DNA from: JAPOUP01 sp965203255
GTDB taxonomy: Bacteria; Pseudomonadota; Alphaproteobacteria; Rhodobacterales; Rhodobacteraceae
NCBI GenBank assembly: GCA_965203255.1
Contig: OZ241882.1
Span: 6,076,001-6,140,000 of the forward strand
DNA: 64,000 nt
Reading direction: 5' to 3'
Positions 1-9,970 of the stretch are shown piece by piece. The translations under genes were made by a program, and so were the position numbers. The notes under the pieces are model-generated. The model did no database searches and was not told the origin of the DNA. It saw only the letters and a program-made list of their open reading frames with translations. The first letter of the stretch is position 1. Each line of letters opens with the position of its first letter.

Positions 1-266
1 GTACCCAATGATCTGGATTGAGTGCCTGCCATTTGCCGAACGCGTTTCCCCTGTCGGTGACTTGAGACGGGTTCTACGTCGCATGTTCAGTTTTGCAGGG
101 GGAGCCGCATGATCAAGGCTCCCGACATTCAGCAACTTGCCGCTCCGAGGCAAATCTGGCCAATCATAGATATTCAGGAATGTCCCTGTGCTTCTCCGCC
201 CCTTCGCCTTCGGGGGCTACTGCAGGGATCTTGGACAGAAGGCACTAACCCAAGTGGAGGTAATCA
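1..266. other. Upstream region of TRAP transporter operon
   Basis: No gene is seen here. The stretch ends in a strong ribosome-binding site (GGAGGT at about 256-261) six bases before the first ATG of the TRAP binding protein. A GC-rich imperfect hairpin around 190-230 (GCCCCTTCGCC followed by GGGGGC) may be the end of an upstream transcript. I could not identify a promoter with confidence. Confidence 0.4.
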
Positions 267-1373
267 ATGAAGAATTGCATGAAGTTACCCGGTAGAGTGG
301 TTGTGGCCGCTGTTGGTCTGGCGATGCTCGCCACGTCCGCGCTAGCGGAGGTGACGATCCGGGTACAGGCACCCACGCCGCTAAAGAGTGACGAAGTGGT
401 CATGTTCAATGAGTTTGCTGCAGATGTTGAGGCGCTGACGAACGGTGAATTGAAGTTCGAAGTGCTGCCGGCAGGTGCCGTCGCCGGCATTCGCGAATTG
501 CTGGATGCGGTCGACGCAGGCCTGGTCGAGGGTGGATTTGCCTGGACTCACTACTGGTCCGGCAAGCACCCGGCCGCGATGCTCTTCGGCTCACCAGTAG
601 CGGGCGCAGGCGTCGGAATCGACAACATTGCCTTCCTGAGTTGGTTTCAGTTTGGTGGCGGGCAGGAGCTCTATGACAGGCTCTGGGACGAGATGGGCAT
701 CAATGTAAAGGGATTCATGCTCCAGCCCGTAGGCCCTGAAGCGCTCGGCTGGTTCAAGGAGCCCATCATGTCGATGGATGACTTCCGCAAGTATCGCTTC
801 CGGACTCCTCCAGGAATTCCTGGTCAGACCTACAAGGATATCGGCGTTGCATCCGTGGCCATGGGTGGTGGCGACATCCTGCCGGCACTCGAGAAAGGCA
901 CGATCGATGCCGCCGAATGGTGCTGCCCGAAACCGGATTCCATCTTTGGATTCCAGAAGGTGCTGAAGCACTACTACCTGCAGGGACTTCACCAGGTCGT
1001 CGTCAATGCGGATTTCTACATCAACGGCGATGTGTATGACTCCCTGACCGATCACCAGAAAAAGGCGATCGAAGTCGCGGCAAATGCGTCGCTCGTCAAG
1101 TCCATCTCCTATCGCATCATCGAGAATGGTAAGGCACTGAAGGACCTCACCGACAACCACGGTGTCATTCTTCACGACACGCCGGCCGACTACTTCCCGG
1201 CCTACATGAACGCCGCGAAGGCAAGCCTTGAGAAAAACGCGGCGGAGAACGCCTTCTTCGCCGAGGTATGGCAAAGCCAGAGGGACTTTGCGGAAATCGC
1301 AGTTCCCTTCTGGGCTGGTGCGCAAGCCTCGAACGCGGGTCTCGGAAAGGCGTTCGCGGACAGCCTCAAATAG
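267..1373 (+). CDS. TRAP transporter substrate-binding protein (DctP family)
   Basis: Periplasmic solute receptor of a tripartite ATP-independent transporter, 368 aa, a normal length for DctP proteins. Residues 1-27 form a Sec signal peptide: a basic start, a hydrophobic core and an A-L-A cleavage motif before EVTIRV. The rest has the DctP fold: a periplasmic N-lobe with PAGAVAGIRELLDAV and a central motif with W-F-K-E-P followed by KYRFRTPPG. The arginine of this motif is the one that usually contacts the substrate carboxylate in this family. The GDILPALEKGTIDAAEW motif is typical of the 2-oxoacid/carboxylate binding subgroup. The permease starts 106 bp downstream, so the two form an operon. 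A carboxylate substrate is inferred from the family; the exact ligand cannot be read from sequence. The ATG is supported by GGAGGT just upstream. Confidence 0.93.
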   Translation: MKNCMKLPGRVVVAAVGLAMLATSALAEVTIRVQAPTPLKSDEVVMFNEFAADVEALTNGELKFEVLPAGAVAGIRELLDAVDAGLVEGGFAWTHYWSGKHPAAMLFGSPVAGAGVGIDNIAFLSWFQFGGGQELYDRLWDEMGINVKGFMLQPVGPEALGWFKEPIMSMDDFRKYRFRTPPGIPGQTYKDIGVASVAMGGGDILPALEKGTIDAAEWCCPKPDSIFGFQKVLKHYYLQGLHQVVVNADFYINGDVYDSLTDHQKKAIEVAANASLVKSISYRIIENGKALKDLTDNHGVILHDTPADYFPAYMNAAKASLEKNAAENAFFAEVWQSQRDFAEIAVPFWAGAQASNAGLGKAFADSLK

Positions 1374-1479
1374 CGTTGACCGTATATGGGTCGCGGTGTC
1401 AGTTCTGCGAACCTCATCTATTTCCGCTCGTCGATGAAATCGGCGGGCGGAAACGCCCACTCGAAGGAGGAGAGGTGCG

Positions 1480-3735
1480 ATGGCCGACAAGACCGGAGAG
1501 CCGAGGCTCGACATCACCGATGAGTTGATTGCAGAGCGGCGGGCTGGAGAGCCTTGGGAGACTCCGGAAGACATGCGGCCGTGGATGCGCAAGATCATCC
1601 TGGCTGTCGACATTTCGAATCTCTGGGTTGGCCGAATCGCCTGCCTTCTGCTTCTTCCCGTGATATTTGCCATGGTCTACGAAGTCGCTGCGCGAAAGCT
1701 GTTCGTAGCGCCGACACTCTGGGCTTATGAGCTGAGTCGTATGTTCGCGGGCGCTCTGTTCATGCTTGGCGCCGGATATGCGCTTATGCGCGGAGTGCAC
1801 ATTCGTGCCGATTTTCTCTATCGCGGCTGGTCGCGCCGAACACAGGCAACGGTTGACGCGGTTCTCTATCTTGCCTTCTATTTCCCCGCCATGTTGTTCT
1901 TTTTGTGGATTTCATCCGAGTATACATTCAAGGCATGGTTGAGTTGGGAGCGGTCGATGGACACGACCATGATGGCTCCCCTTGCGCCTGCAAGAAGCGC
2001 CATGCCGCTCGGCGCGTTGTTTCTGGTTATGCAGGGAGTGTCCGAGTACCTTAAGTGTCTCTATGCCATGGGTCGGGTTCGCGAACGCCAGTTCCTGTTT
2101 GGCACTCCCGTTTACCTGTCGGTCCTCGCAATTGTTTTCCTCAGCACATTCTATCCGTCCGCAATGCCCATCGGCGGTAGCTGGTCATCCTTTGTCTCGG
2201 CAACCGGACTGGCGGACGTCGAACCGGAATGGATCGGGGTGATCATGATTGCCATCATGCTATTCGCGATCTTTGTGGGATTCCCCATTTCGTTCACTCT
2301 GGTTTTCCTGGGTCTTGCCTTCGGCGCATGGGGTTTCGGTGGCAAGCTCGTCTTCTATCTCCAGACGCTGCAATTCAATACGGTTATGCTGGAACAGACG
2401 CTCGCGGCGGTGCCGCTATTTGTATTCATGGGCATAATGATGGAAAGGGCGGGCCTGATGGAGCGGTTGTTCGCCGCCGTGCAGCTGATGCTCTCCCGGA
2501 CGCGAGGTGCGCTCTATCTGGCGGTTCTGTTCGTTTCCACGATTTTTGCAGCTGCGACGGGTATCGTCGGGGCCTCTGTAACGATCCTCGGCATCATGGC
2601 CGCGAAGACCATGAACCGTTCCGGGTATGACGTTCGATTGGCTGCGGGAACGATCACCGCTGGCGGTACGCTCGGTATCCTGATCCCGCCATCGATCATG
2701 CTGGTTGTAATGGGACCGGTTCTCGAGGTTCCTGTCACGGACCTGTTCTCCGCAGCAATCATCCCCGGCATCCTGCTGGCTGCGCTCTACGCGGGATACG
2801 CCCTGTTCCGTTGCTGGTTGAACCCGTCCCTTGGTCCAATCCTTCCGCCTGAGGAACAGCCGGTTACGTCTCCATTTTACTGGCTTGAGGCGCTCTGTGT
2901 CATCGGTTCGATATTGATTTTGTTCGCCCTGATTGTCATGGCGCTTGGGGGAAATCTCACCGGGCTGTTCCCCCTTTCGTGGGCGGTCCTACCACTCGGA
3001 TGGATGGCGCTCATGTATCTCGCGGCCCGCTGGGTGCGGGAAACAAGACCGGCTGGGTTTTACTTCTCTGACCTTTGGTATGAGTTCTTCATGGGACTCG
3101 TGCCCCCGTCGGCGCTTGTCGCGTTCGCGCTGGGTTCAATACTCTTCGGTTGGGCAACTCCGACCGAAGGCGCGGGCTGCGGCGCTCTCGGCGCACTGGT
3201 TCTGAGCCTCGCCTACCGCAAACTGACCTTTGAGTTCTTTTATTCGGCGCTCATCAAGACACTTGAGATCACCGTTCTTATCCTGTTCCTGGTTGCTGCG
3301 TCGAATTTCTTCGGTGCGGTGTTCTCGCGGCTGGGAACACCAACCATGCTGACCGAAGCGCTACTGGTGTGGGATCTCTCGGAGACGATCATCCTGATCA
3401 TCATCATGGCGTTGATATTCCTGCTTGGCTGGCCGCTTGAGTGGGTTCCGATTGTACTCATCATTGTTCCAATCCTGATTCCGGCGCTTGACAAGCTCGG
3501 CGTCAATCTAACCTGGTTTGGAATTCTGGTTGCTGTCAATCTGCAGACGGCCTGGCTCAGCCCGCCCGTTGCCCTGTCGGCCTATTTTCTCAAGGGCGTG
3601 GTTCCCCAATGGGATCTGAAGGACATCTATCTCGGCATGATGCAATTCATGGTAATCCAGCTCATTGGCCTCGCACTTGTGTTTTCCTTCCCTCAGGTTG
3701 CCCTCTGGTTACCAACTCTGATTTACGGCAACTAG
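1480..3735 (+). CDS. TRAP transporter fused permease (DctQ-DctM)
   Basis: Inner-membrane permease that uses an ion gradient to import the solute delivered by the preceding binding protein. It has 751 aa, which fits a fusion of the small (DctQ, four TM helices, about residues 40-200) and large (DctM, about residues 245-740) subunits. The large domain carries the characteristic stretch VPLFVFMGIMMERAGLMERL, the glycine-rich ATGIVGASVTILG segment and the repeated GGTLGILIPPSIMLV and TPTEGAGCGALGAL motifs. A strong ribosome-binding site (AAGGAGGAGAGG) precedes the ATG. Fused QM proteins are common in alphaproteobacteria. The gene appears intact. Confidence 0.93.
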   Translation: MADKTGEPRLDITDELIAERRAGEPWETPEDMRPWMRKIILAVDISNLWVGRIACLLLLPVIFAMVYEVAARKLFVAPTLWAYELSRMFAGALFMLGAGYALMRGVHIRADFLYRGWSRRTQATVDAVLYLAFYFPAMLFFLWISSEYTFKAWLSWERSMDTTMMAPLAPARSAMPLGALFLVMQGVSEYLKCLYAMGRVRERQFLFGTPVYLSVLAIVFLSTFYPSAMPIGGSWSSFVSATGLADVEPEWIGVIMIAIMLFAIFVGFPISFTLVFLGLAFGAWGFGGKLVFYLQTLQFNTVMLEQTLAAVPLFVFMGIMMERAGLMERLFAAVQLMLSRTRGALYLAVLFVSTIFAAATGIVGASVTILGIMAAKTMNRSGYDVRLAAGTITAGGTLGILIPPSIMLVVMGPVLEVPVTDLFSAAIIPGILLAALYAGYALFRCWLNPSLGPILPPEEQPVTSPFYWLEALCVIGSILILFALIVMALGGNLTGLFPLSWAVLPLGWMALMYLAARWVRETRPAGFYFSDLWYEFFMGLVPPSALVAFALGSILFGWATPTEGAGCGALGALVLSLAYRKLTFEFFYSALIKTLEITVLILFLVAASNFFGAVFSRLGTPTMLTEALLVWDLSETIILIIIMALIFLLGWPLEWVPIVLIIVPILIPALDKLGVNLTWFGILVAVNLQTAWLSPPVALSAYFLKGVVPQWDLKDIYLGMMQFMVIQLIGLALVFSFPQVALWLPTLIYGN

Positions 3736-4236
3736 GGGACGTGCTGATGGGGAGATGCAGGTCCGCAGTTCCAGGCGCAGGACGATCAAGTCCAGATGTC
3801 GTCAGCTATATCCGCTGCCGACGGGATCTTTGTCCTTCGTGGGAATTATGGCACGATTTATGTGTCATCCAACTGGCGACCTCAGCGCTTCCTGCGAATC
3901 TGACATCTTTCCAACTGCCTTCTCTTTCTTCGATGTCTGGAAGCGCAAATGTCGTATTGGGCATCCAGGGAACGTCTACATCCGGGTTCGGTAAAGTATC
4001 ATGGGCATGAACCGGACTTGGCTACGAAGTGATGTGGCTGAACCATTGCCAGTCCTGTCGGCAAGATCGGAATTGACTGCCGATTGTCGCCCGTTCCCAA
4101 GCCCGAGAATTGCGATGGAACACGGTCCTGTACCGCATCATTCGGATATCGAAGGCGTTCTTCGGTGCTGTCGCACCACCGCGCTCTGCTTGGTGGACGG
4201 ACAGGAATCCTTCGTTGGTGGAAAGGTTTCATTGAC
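3736..4236. other. Intergenic region, nothing recognised
   Basis: About 500 bp between the TRAP permease and the alcohol dehydrogenase. The open frames in it lack ribosome-binding sites and resemble no family I know. The dehydrogenase frame stays open upstream of its conserved start, but that extension is unlike any dehydrogenase N-terminus. Confidence 0.3.
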
Positions 4237-5229
4237 ATGAAGGCACTTGTTTACAATGGTCCACGCACGTTGGTTTTCAGGGACGTTCCTGATCCAGCAG
4301 TGGGTCTGGAAACGTGTTTGGTGCGGGTCGATTCAGTCGGAATTTGTGGTTCTGACATGCATGCCTGGCTCGGACATGACGAACGCCGTCCAGCACCGCT
4401 CATACTTGGCCACGAAGCTGCAGGAACTGTTGTGTCCGGAGCATACGAGGGGTGTCCAGTTACGATCAATCCGCTCGTAACCTGCGGAATGTGTAGAGAT
4501 TGCCTTTCTGGAAGGACAAACATCTGCGGAGACCGCGAGATCATTTCCATGCCGCCCCGAGAGGGTGCCTTTGCCGAGTATATCTCCGTCCCGCAGAAGA
4601 ACCTGGTCCCGGTCCCTGCAGGAGTTTTGCTTGAAAAGGCAGCCCTCGTTGAGCCGCTCGCAGTTGCATGGCATGCGATCAGGCTCGCGGAAAGCATGCC
4701 ACATCTGAATCTGGGCACTGCCCGGTGCCTCGTTCTTGGCGGAGGAGCCATCGGTCTGGGATCAGCAATCTGCCTTCAGGCGACCGGTGCCGCCGATGTG
4801 TCTGTTGTGGAGCCAAATGGCCGGCGTCGAGACGTGATATCGCAGAACACGACCCTTACAGTCACCGATCTGGAGAGGATTGAATCCGACGAGGGCGAAT
4901 GGGATCTCGTCATCGATGCGGTCGGCTCAGCGAAGTCCCGAACACAGGCTTTCCGGAATGTCAGACGTGGGGGTGTCATAGTACATGTTGGTCTTCATTC
5001 CGCCGAAGGTGGTGTTGACGCCCGAAGGATGACGCTTGGAGAAATCACATTGGTCGGAACCTATACATATACCGGGAAGAATTTTCGCGATGCCGCAAAC
5101 GCTGTCTTCACCGGTGTGCTAGGTTCACTCGACTGGTATGAAACCCGACCCTTGTGCGACGGCGAACAGGCATTCGAGGAAATTCTCAATGGCGACGTTG
5201 TGGCTCCGAAGATCATTCTCAAACCCTGA
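4237..5229 (+). CDS. Zinc-dependent alcohol dehydrogenase (MDR superfamily)
   Basis: Cytoplasmic NAD(P)-dependent dehydrogenase of the medium-chain family, related to threonine and polyol dehydrogenases, 330 aa. The catalytic zinc motif GICGSDMHAW is followed by GHEAAG, and the structural zinc cysteines lie in NPLVTCGMCRDCLSGRTNIC. A Rossmann motif (LVLGGGAIGLGSA) sits near residue 165. I chose the ATG at 4237 because the MKALVYNG start is the normal N-terminus of the family, although the frame is open 51 codons further upstream. The upstream TRAP genes and the downstream convergent aminotransferase suggest a catabolic neighbourhood. The protein is slightly short for the family, with a compact region after the Rossmann fold. 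The substrate is unknown. Confidence 0.88.
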   Translation: MKALVYNGPRTLVFRDVPDPAVGLETCLVRVDSVGICGSDMHAWLGHDERRPAPLILGHEAAGTVVSGAYEGCPVTINPLVTCGMCRDCLSGRTNICGDREIISMPPREGAFAEYISVPQKNLVPVPAGVLLEKAALVEPLAVAWHAIRLAESMPHLNLGTARCLVLGGGAIGLGSAICLQATGAADVSVVEPNGRRRDVISQNTTLTVTDLERIESDEGEWDLVIDAVGSAKSRTQAFRNVRRGGVIVHVGLHSAEGGVDARRMTLGEITLVGTYTYTGKNFRDAANAVFTGVLGSLDWYETRPLCDGEQAFEEILNGDVVAPKIILKP

Positions 5230-5563
5230 ATATAGGCAACGTATACGAATCCAGACCTCTGTTCAAACGCACATCGTCCGGTACTTGGCAATTGAGTTCA
5301 CCGCGCGCCCGGTTGCAGCTCCATCGAGTTGGAGTGTCGACCGGATTCTGGGACGAACCGAGTCTGACCGATAGGATCGTGGCACTCCAGCGGTTAGCTA
5401 GCAACCGCGGGTTGCCCATGACTTTGGGCACAGAAACAGCGGCGTCGATTGGCCGGTCAGACGGCTATTGCCTCTGGTTCAAAGATTCCGATGTGCAGAT
5501 CAATTTCCGCCGATAACTCGACACAAACTGGAACGGCGGCAGTCCGTTGATCCAGACCCATCT
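5230..5563. other. Intergenic region between convergent genes
   Basis: The dehydrogenase and the aminotransferase converge on this 330 bp stretch. A plus-strand frame is open through most of it (to about 5516) but it has no recognisable start or family. It may be decayed coding sequence. Confidence 0.3.
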
Positions 5564-6919
5564 CTAGCCAACTGCAGAAAACCCTGTTTCAAGAGCATCC
5601 AATACGATCCGAACATCTTCTTCTGTCAGTACGAGAGGTGGAGACATCAGGATATTGTTGCCGGAAATCCGGACCATTGCGCCAGCCTGATAGGTGGCGG
5701 CCTGGACACGTTCAATAACCTCCTTGTCAGCCGGAGTCTTCGAGTCTCGATCATTCACAAGTTCTATCGCAAGCATCAATCCATGACCACCTCGGACGTC
5801 GCCAATCACTTCGTGGCGCTCCTTCAGTGCCTGGATTCCTGACCAGAGATCCGCGCCTCTCGCGGCTGCATTCTTCTGCACCTGAAGCTTGATGGTTTCG
5901 TCCAGGCAGGCCAACGCAGCCGCAGCACCGACCGGATGACCGGAATAGGTGTAGCCATGACCGATCATTGCCTTCGATGCCTCGCCCCCCTCAAATGTTT
6001 CGGCGACGGAATCGCAGATCATGACGGCGCCAAAGGGGAAATAGCCATTTGTGATCGCCTTGGCGGTCGTTGCCAAGTCGGGCTGAACACCCCAATGACG
6101 TGCACCTGTCCAGTCACCTGTGCGCCCAAACCCGGTGATGACCTCATCGCTGATCAGAAGGATACCGTGCTTGGCCGTGATTTCGCGGACACCCTTCATG
6201 AAACTCTCATGAGGCACGATGACGCCTCCCGCACCAAGAACCGGCTCCATGATCATGGCCGCGATCGTGTCAGCGCCTTGGAATGCGATTTCGTCTTCCA
6301 GTGAGCTCAGGCAAAGCTGTGCAAGCCGCTCCGGATTCGTCTCATTGAATGGGTTTCGGTAGGTATACGGCGACGGAATATGCAAGCAGCCCGGCAGCAG
6401 AGGTTCATAGGGCTTACGGAAGGTGGCATTGCCGTTGACCGATGCGCCTCCGAACTGTGTGCCGTGATATCCCTTCTTCAGGGAAAGGAACTTAAAGCGG
6501 CCTTCATCACCCTTGATCTTGTGGTATTGACGGGCCAGTCTTAGGGCCGTTTCGACACTGTCGCCACCACCGGAGGTGTAGAACGCACGGGAGAGACCAT
6601 CGGGGCTGAAGAAATCGTACAGGAGTTCGGACAGTTCAATGATCACGTCACTCGTGGTGCCACGAAAGGCGGAGTAGTACGGAAGACGGTTGAGCTGGGT
6701 AGAGATGGCATTCTTGATGGGGTCGCACGAAAATCCGAGATTGACATTCCAGAGCCCGCCCACGGCGTCCACCACCTCGTTGCCGTCAATGTCGCGGATA
6801 CGGGTACCGTGTGCATCAGTTATTATTGTGGGCGGATTGGCCTGCATATCTCCGGGGTGGGCCATCGGATGCCAGAGATGGCGGGCGTTGTGCTCTTTCA
6901 GGAAATTGCTGTCTTTCAT
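5564..6919 (-). CDS. Class III pyridoxal-phosphate aminotransferase
   Basis: PLP-dependent transaminase of the class III (omega-aminotransferase) family, 451 aa, full length. It probably moves an amino group between a primary amine or omega-amino acid and pyruvate or another oxoacid in the cytoplasm. Seen in the sequence: the N-terminal HLWHPMAHPGD motif typical of taurine/beta-alanine:pyruvate-type enzymes, the phosphate-binding YTSGGGDSVETALRLAR region, the cofactor-ring aspartate in LLISDEVITGFGRTG, and the Schiff-base lysine in TTAKAITNGYFPFGA. It lies on the opposite strand to the dehydrogenase and converges with it. The substrate cannot be assigned from sequence alone. Confidence 0.92.
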   Translation of the reverse strand: MKDSNFLKEHNARHLWHPMAHPGDMQANPPTIITDAHGTRIRDIDGNEVVDAVGGLWNVNLGFSCDPIKNAISTQLNRLPYYSAFRGTTSDVIIELSELLYDFFSPDGLSRAFYTSGGGDSVETALRLARQYHKIKGDEGRFKFLSLKKGYHGTQFGGASVNGNATFRKPYEPLLPGCLHIPSPYTYRNPFNETNPERLAQLCLSSLEDEIAFQGADTIAAMIMEPVLGAGGVIVPHESFMKGVREITAKHGILLISDEVITGFGRTGDWTGARHWGVQPDLATTAKAITNGYFPFGAVMICDSVAETFEGGEASKAMIGHGYTYSGHPVGAAAALACLDETIKLQVQKNAAARGADLWSGIQALKERHEVIGDVRGGHGLMLAIELVNDRDSKTPADKEVIERVQAATYQAGAMVRISGNNILMSPPLVLTEEDVRIVLDALETGFSAVG

Positions 6920-6946
6920 GGCGCGTACCTTTCGGAACAGATGGCG

Positions 6947-7105
6947 TTACGTGTGCGTGGTCTGCCAACAAGCGGACAAGGAGTGGCGATGGTTGGTTGG
7001 AAGGCACTCCGTGACTACCTTTCCGCCGATTTCCCATTCCGGACGACGAGTCAAGACGCAATTCCCAGAGTCGGTTGCGAAGATGTCATTTGGGATGGCA
7101 GCCAT
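6947..7105 (-). CDS. Small hypothetical protein upstream of aminotransferase
   Basis: A 52-codon frame that starts at an ATG with a good ribosome-binding site (GGGAGGT) seven bases upstream. It ends 27 bp before the aminotransferase, on the same strand. The spacing suggests a leader gene or a small partner, but I do not recognise the sequence and it could be the truncated head of a lost gene. Confidence 0.35.
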   Translation of the reverse strand: MAAIPNDIFATDSGNCVLTRRPEWEIGGKVVTECLPTNHRHSLSACWQTTHT

Positions 7106-7795
7106 AGCAATTACCTCCCGAGGTGACCCAGAGGCTATCACGGCTCTGTTGGCTGGGTAGGGGAGCCCAGTGTCAAGGTTGTCTCTTCAGCCAGCATTTC
7201 TGAATCATCCGTATGTTGGTGTATCAATACAGATTGGAAACTCAATGTGATGGCTTGCACTAAGCTACTAGCCTAAAGCGGGTGGACAAGCGATTTCGGG
7301 GTGAGAGGACCGGACTGGTGCTTTCCGTTGTGCTGATTTCAAACGATCAGGAAGCCGTGTTGCGCTAGCGCGTAATTCCGTTTACGGGTTGGACCAGTGA
7401 CGCAATGAGTTCGGAGCTATCGCAGGCCAGTCAAAATGGTTCGTCCGGTTCGCTTGAACATAATTCATATAGACGGATTGGCAGGCGGCCTGACGTTGCC
7501 TCTAGCTTCTAGCTGATAATCAGGAAACGAAGTGGGCAGGAGCCTGCATGCGGTGGAAAGATCAGGCTTATCGTAGGGTGTTCAGACATTATCAGCTTTG
7601 GTTGGTCGGCGTCTCTGCGAAAGAGATTCCATGAAGGCTTAGGCTTGGTGGGACGGGTCCGTTTTGAATCGGGCGTTATTGGGCCGCCAACACGGCAAGA
7701 GACTGTCTTGCGGAGCCATGGAACGTGGAACCGTTTCCCTAGGGCATTGCCAAACACCTCTGGTCTTCCGGAAAGCTGAGAACAGGGACGGACCC
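7106..7795. other. Intergenic region, nothing recognised
   Basis: About 690 bp with no supported gene. The DUF475 frame is open from 7664, but that extension is basic and unlike the family, and a better start lies at 7796. Confidence 0.3.
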
Positions 7796-8863
7796 ATGAG
7801 TTGGAGCACACTGAGTTACCTGAAGTGGGCACTTGCCACCACAGGACTTGGGATCGTGTTGGCTGGCTGGTTAGGCTGGGCCACCTATGGAACGGTGAGT
7901 GGAACGCTGTCGTTTCTATTGATCGGTAGCGTTTTAGCGATTCTTGAGATATCGCTAAGCGTCGACAACGCAATCGTAAATGCCAACAAACTTGAGCGAA
8001 TGACGCCAGTTTGGCAGCGAAGGTTCCTGACCTGGGGTATCTTGATCGCAGTCTTTGGAATGCGAATCATCTTTCCGCTCGCAGTGGTTGCAGTCGCCGC
8101 AAAGATCGGGCCTTGGGCGGCCGTGAAACTAGCTGCGACTGATCCACGTCAATACGCCGAAATCATGAAGGATGCGCATCTGGGGATTGTGGCGTTCGGG
8201 GGTGCGTTCCTGATGATGGTGGGCCTCAGCTATTTCATTGATGAGGCCAAGTCGATTGATTGGATAGCGATGGTCGAACGGAGGCTGCGCAGGTTGGCGT
8301 CCATTCGTGGACTGCAGATCACCATGGTCATGGCGGCGCTGCTTGTGTTTGGAAGGTTTCTCGGGGTACAGGAACAGGCGACTTTCCTGTTCGCTGGGAT
8401 GCTGGGTCTGGTGACGTTCACGCTTATGGAACTCTTGGGCCATGTTCTCGACCGGCGGGAAGCGGTTCAGTCGGCTGCGCGGTCAGGGGGATTGGGAGCA
8501 TTTCTCTATCTAGAAATGCTGGACGCTTCATTCAGTTTCGATGGTGTGATCGGTGCCTTCGCGTTGACGCAGAACCTCTTCCTTATCGCGATTGGGTTGG
8601 GTGTTGGTGCCATGTATGTTCGTTCAATGACGATCATGTTGGTCGAACAACGGACTCTTTCTCAGTTTCGCTATCTGGAACACGGAGCCTTCTATTCGAT
8701 TCTGGCACTGTCCTTAATCATGTTTGCCCAGTCACTTTTCCATGTTCACGAGGTGATTACCGGTTTGATCGGTGCGACGCTGATACTTGGTGCCCTTTGG
8801 TCGTCGATTCGCTGGAACCGCGTCAACTGCTCGGACGCGACTCCCCTAGAAACGGGAAGATGA
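7796..8863 (+). CDS. DUF475 (TerC-like) integral membrane protein
   Basis: Multi-spanning inner-membrane protein of the DUF475 family, related to TerC, 355 aa. The diagnostic segment EISLSVDNAIVNANKL near residue 45 carries the conserved acidic residues of the TerC group. The second conserved stretch, LEMLDASFSFDGVIGAFA, mirrors it in the C-terminal half, so the protein looks like an inverted repeat of two membrane bundles. A metal-ion transport or metal-insertion role is suggested for TerC relatives and is only inferred here. The ATG at 7796 is chosen because AGGGACGG lies just upstream and the protein then starts directly before the first helix. It stands alone, with no ter operon nearby. 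Confidence 0.85.
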   Translation: MSWSTLSYLKWALATTGLGIVLAGWLGWATYGTVSGTLSFLLIGSVLAILEISLSVDNAIVNANKLERMTPVWQRRFLTWGILIAVFGMRIIFPLAVVAVAAKIGPWAAVKLAATDPRQYAEIMKDAHLGIVAFGGAFLMMVGLSYFIDEAKSIDWIAMVERRLRRLASIRGLQITMVMAALLVFGRFLGVQEQATFLFAGMLGLVTFTLMELLGHVLDRREAVQSAARSGGLGAFLYLEMLDASFSFDGVIGAFALTQNLFLIAIGLGVGAMYVRSMTIMLVEQRTLSQFRYLEHGAFYSILALSLIMFAQSLFHVHEVITGLIGATLILGALWSSIRWNRVNCSDATPLETGR

Positions 8864-9368
8864 CGGATCTGGATTGGCAGCTTAGCGGTGCCAGAAGAGG
8901 CGGGAATTCAGCCCTTTGGGCAGGAGTGCGCCGCGAGGGTGGGATTAAGTGAAAGCGTCGATGCCTGACGGAAATGTGCCAGTTGCAGCGGATCGTATCG
9001 AGCGCTCCAACGTTACCTCGACGATGATGGATGGAAGCTAAGGAGTTTGGTTTCTAGATCGCTTCGAGGTTGCGTTCGTCATTTGTGTGAGTTGGAGGAA
9101 TGTTTCGAGTGGGGGTAGTAGGGGCCATATTGATCCACCTTCTGTCGGGATGTCGGATCAATCGGCAATTGGTTGCCAGTCACATCGATTTGGGAGACCG
9201 GATGATCGAGGGAGTTGAGGCACCAATTTGGGTGATGTGCGCATCTTGGAAGGCACAGAACTGGTTGGGTCTGTGCATTGTGCACGTTGGAAATCCATCC
9301 TTGGCTTTAGCGCAGGTGCGCAGAATGAAGAGGATCGGCGTTTCCCTGTCCATCGGTTTCTGATTCAC
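8864..9368. other. Non-coding or decayed region
   Basis: No intact gene. On the minus strand around 9180-9330 there is a weak resemblance to the middle of ParB-type proteins (TMHRPNQFCAFQ compared with the common PLHPLDQFRAFQ pattern). This would fit a decayed continuation of the ParB relic just downstream. Confidence 0.25.
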
Positions 9369-9523
9369 GAGCAATTGGTGTGCGCAGAACCATCGTTCGC
9401 CTGTGGGGCGTGTTCCTTGATCGATACGCCCACCTGGACATGGTGTGGGTTCAATTGGCTGAGCATGAGTCTATTGAAGGGGATGTCGAATGAGGTGCTT
9501 AGGGCAATCTTGGTTAGGGCCTG
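9369..9523 (-). pseudogene. Decayed ParB/RepB-like partition protein fragment (copy 1)
   Basis: The minus strand reads KIALSTSFDIPFNRLMLSQ followed by HHVQVGVSIKEH, then runs into a stop. This matches the N-terminal signature of island- and plasmid-borne ParB/RepB proteins. It also matches the second fragment at 21246-21360, which reads KITLSASRDIPFNKLMLSQ and then VRHVKAGVSI. The two fragments are clearly similar at nucleotide level too. There is no start codon and the body of the gene is degraded. It abuts the IS5-family element at about 9531. Confidence 0.6.
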
Positions 9524-9530
9524 TGGACAA

Positions 9531-9970
9531 TCATGATGCTGCCGCCATGCCCGCGACGAGGTGAATCCCCGCCGCGAAGCTCGTGGCGGTCCTGTCTCAG
9601 CGCGTCGCGACCGCCCGGAACTCCCTGGTTCTGGCGAGGAAACTCTCCACCCGGTGCCGCCACCCGTATTTCTCCCGGCCGTGCTCCCGCGGCTCCGTCC
9701 GGTTCCGCCCCGCCGGGATCACCGCCCCGGCGCCGCGCCGTCCCGGATCCTCCAGCAGCCAGTCCGCGCCGGACGCCCTGTCGCCGACCAGGGTCCCGAA
9801 CCGGAGCCCTTCAGGGAGTTCCGGCACGCCCCGGGGGTCGCGCGCCTGGCCGGGAAGGACCGTGAACCGCACGGAATGGCCAGTGCGTCCACGACCGCCA
9901 CGGCCCTGCCGGCCGGGCCACCCCGGGAACGCCCGGTTCCCTGTCTTCCGGCCCCCCTTCCGCGCCCGCC
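9531..9970 (-). pseudogene. IS5-family transposase, C-terminal half
   Basis: The minus strand carries the DDE-domain C-terminus: VDALAIP and MRFTVLPGQARD, then GDRASGADW (second catalytic Asp), then KYGWRHRVESFLARTREFR (catalytic Glu). The segments lie in different frames with breaks near 9870 and 9597, and the reading continues as DRTATSFAAGIHL to a stop at 9531. It is the missing half of the fragment at 11437-11733. Because the element is both split and frameshifted, this copy cannot make transposase. Confidence 0.7.

Noticed and set aside
9020..9050. Second attachment site matching the dusA 5' end (CGATGATGGA at about 9024)
   Set aside because: Only about ten bases match and the flanks differ, so chance is the simplest explanation.
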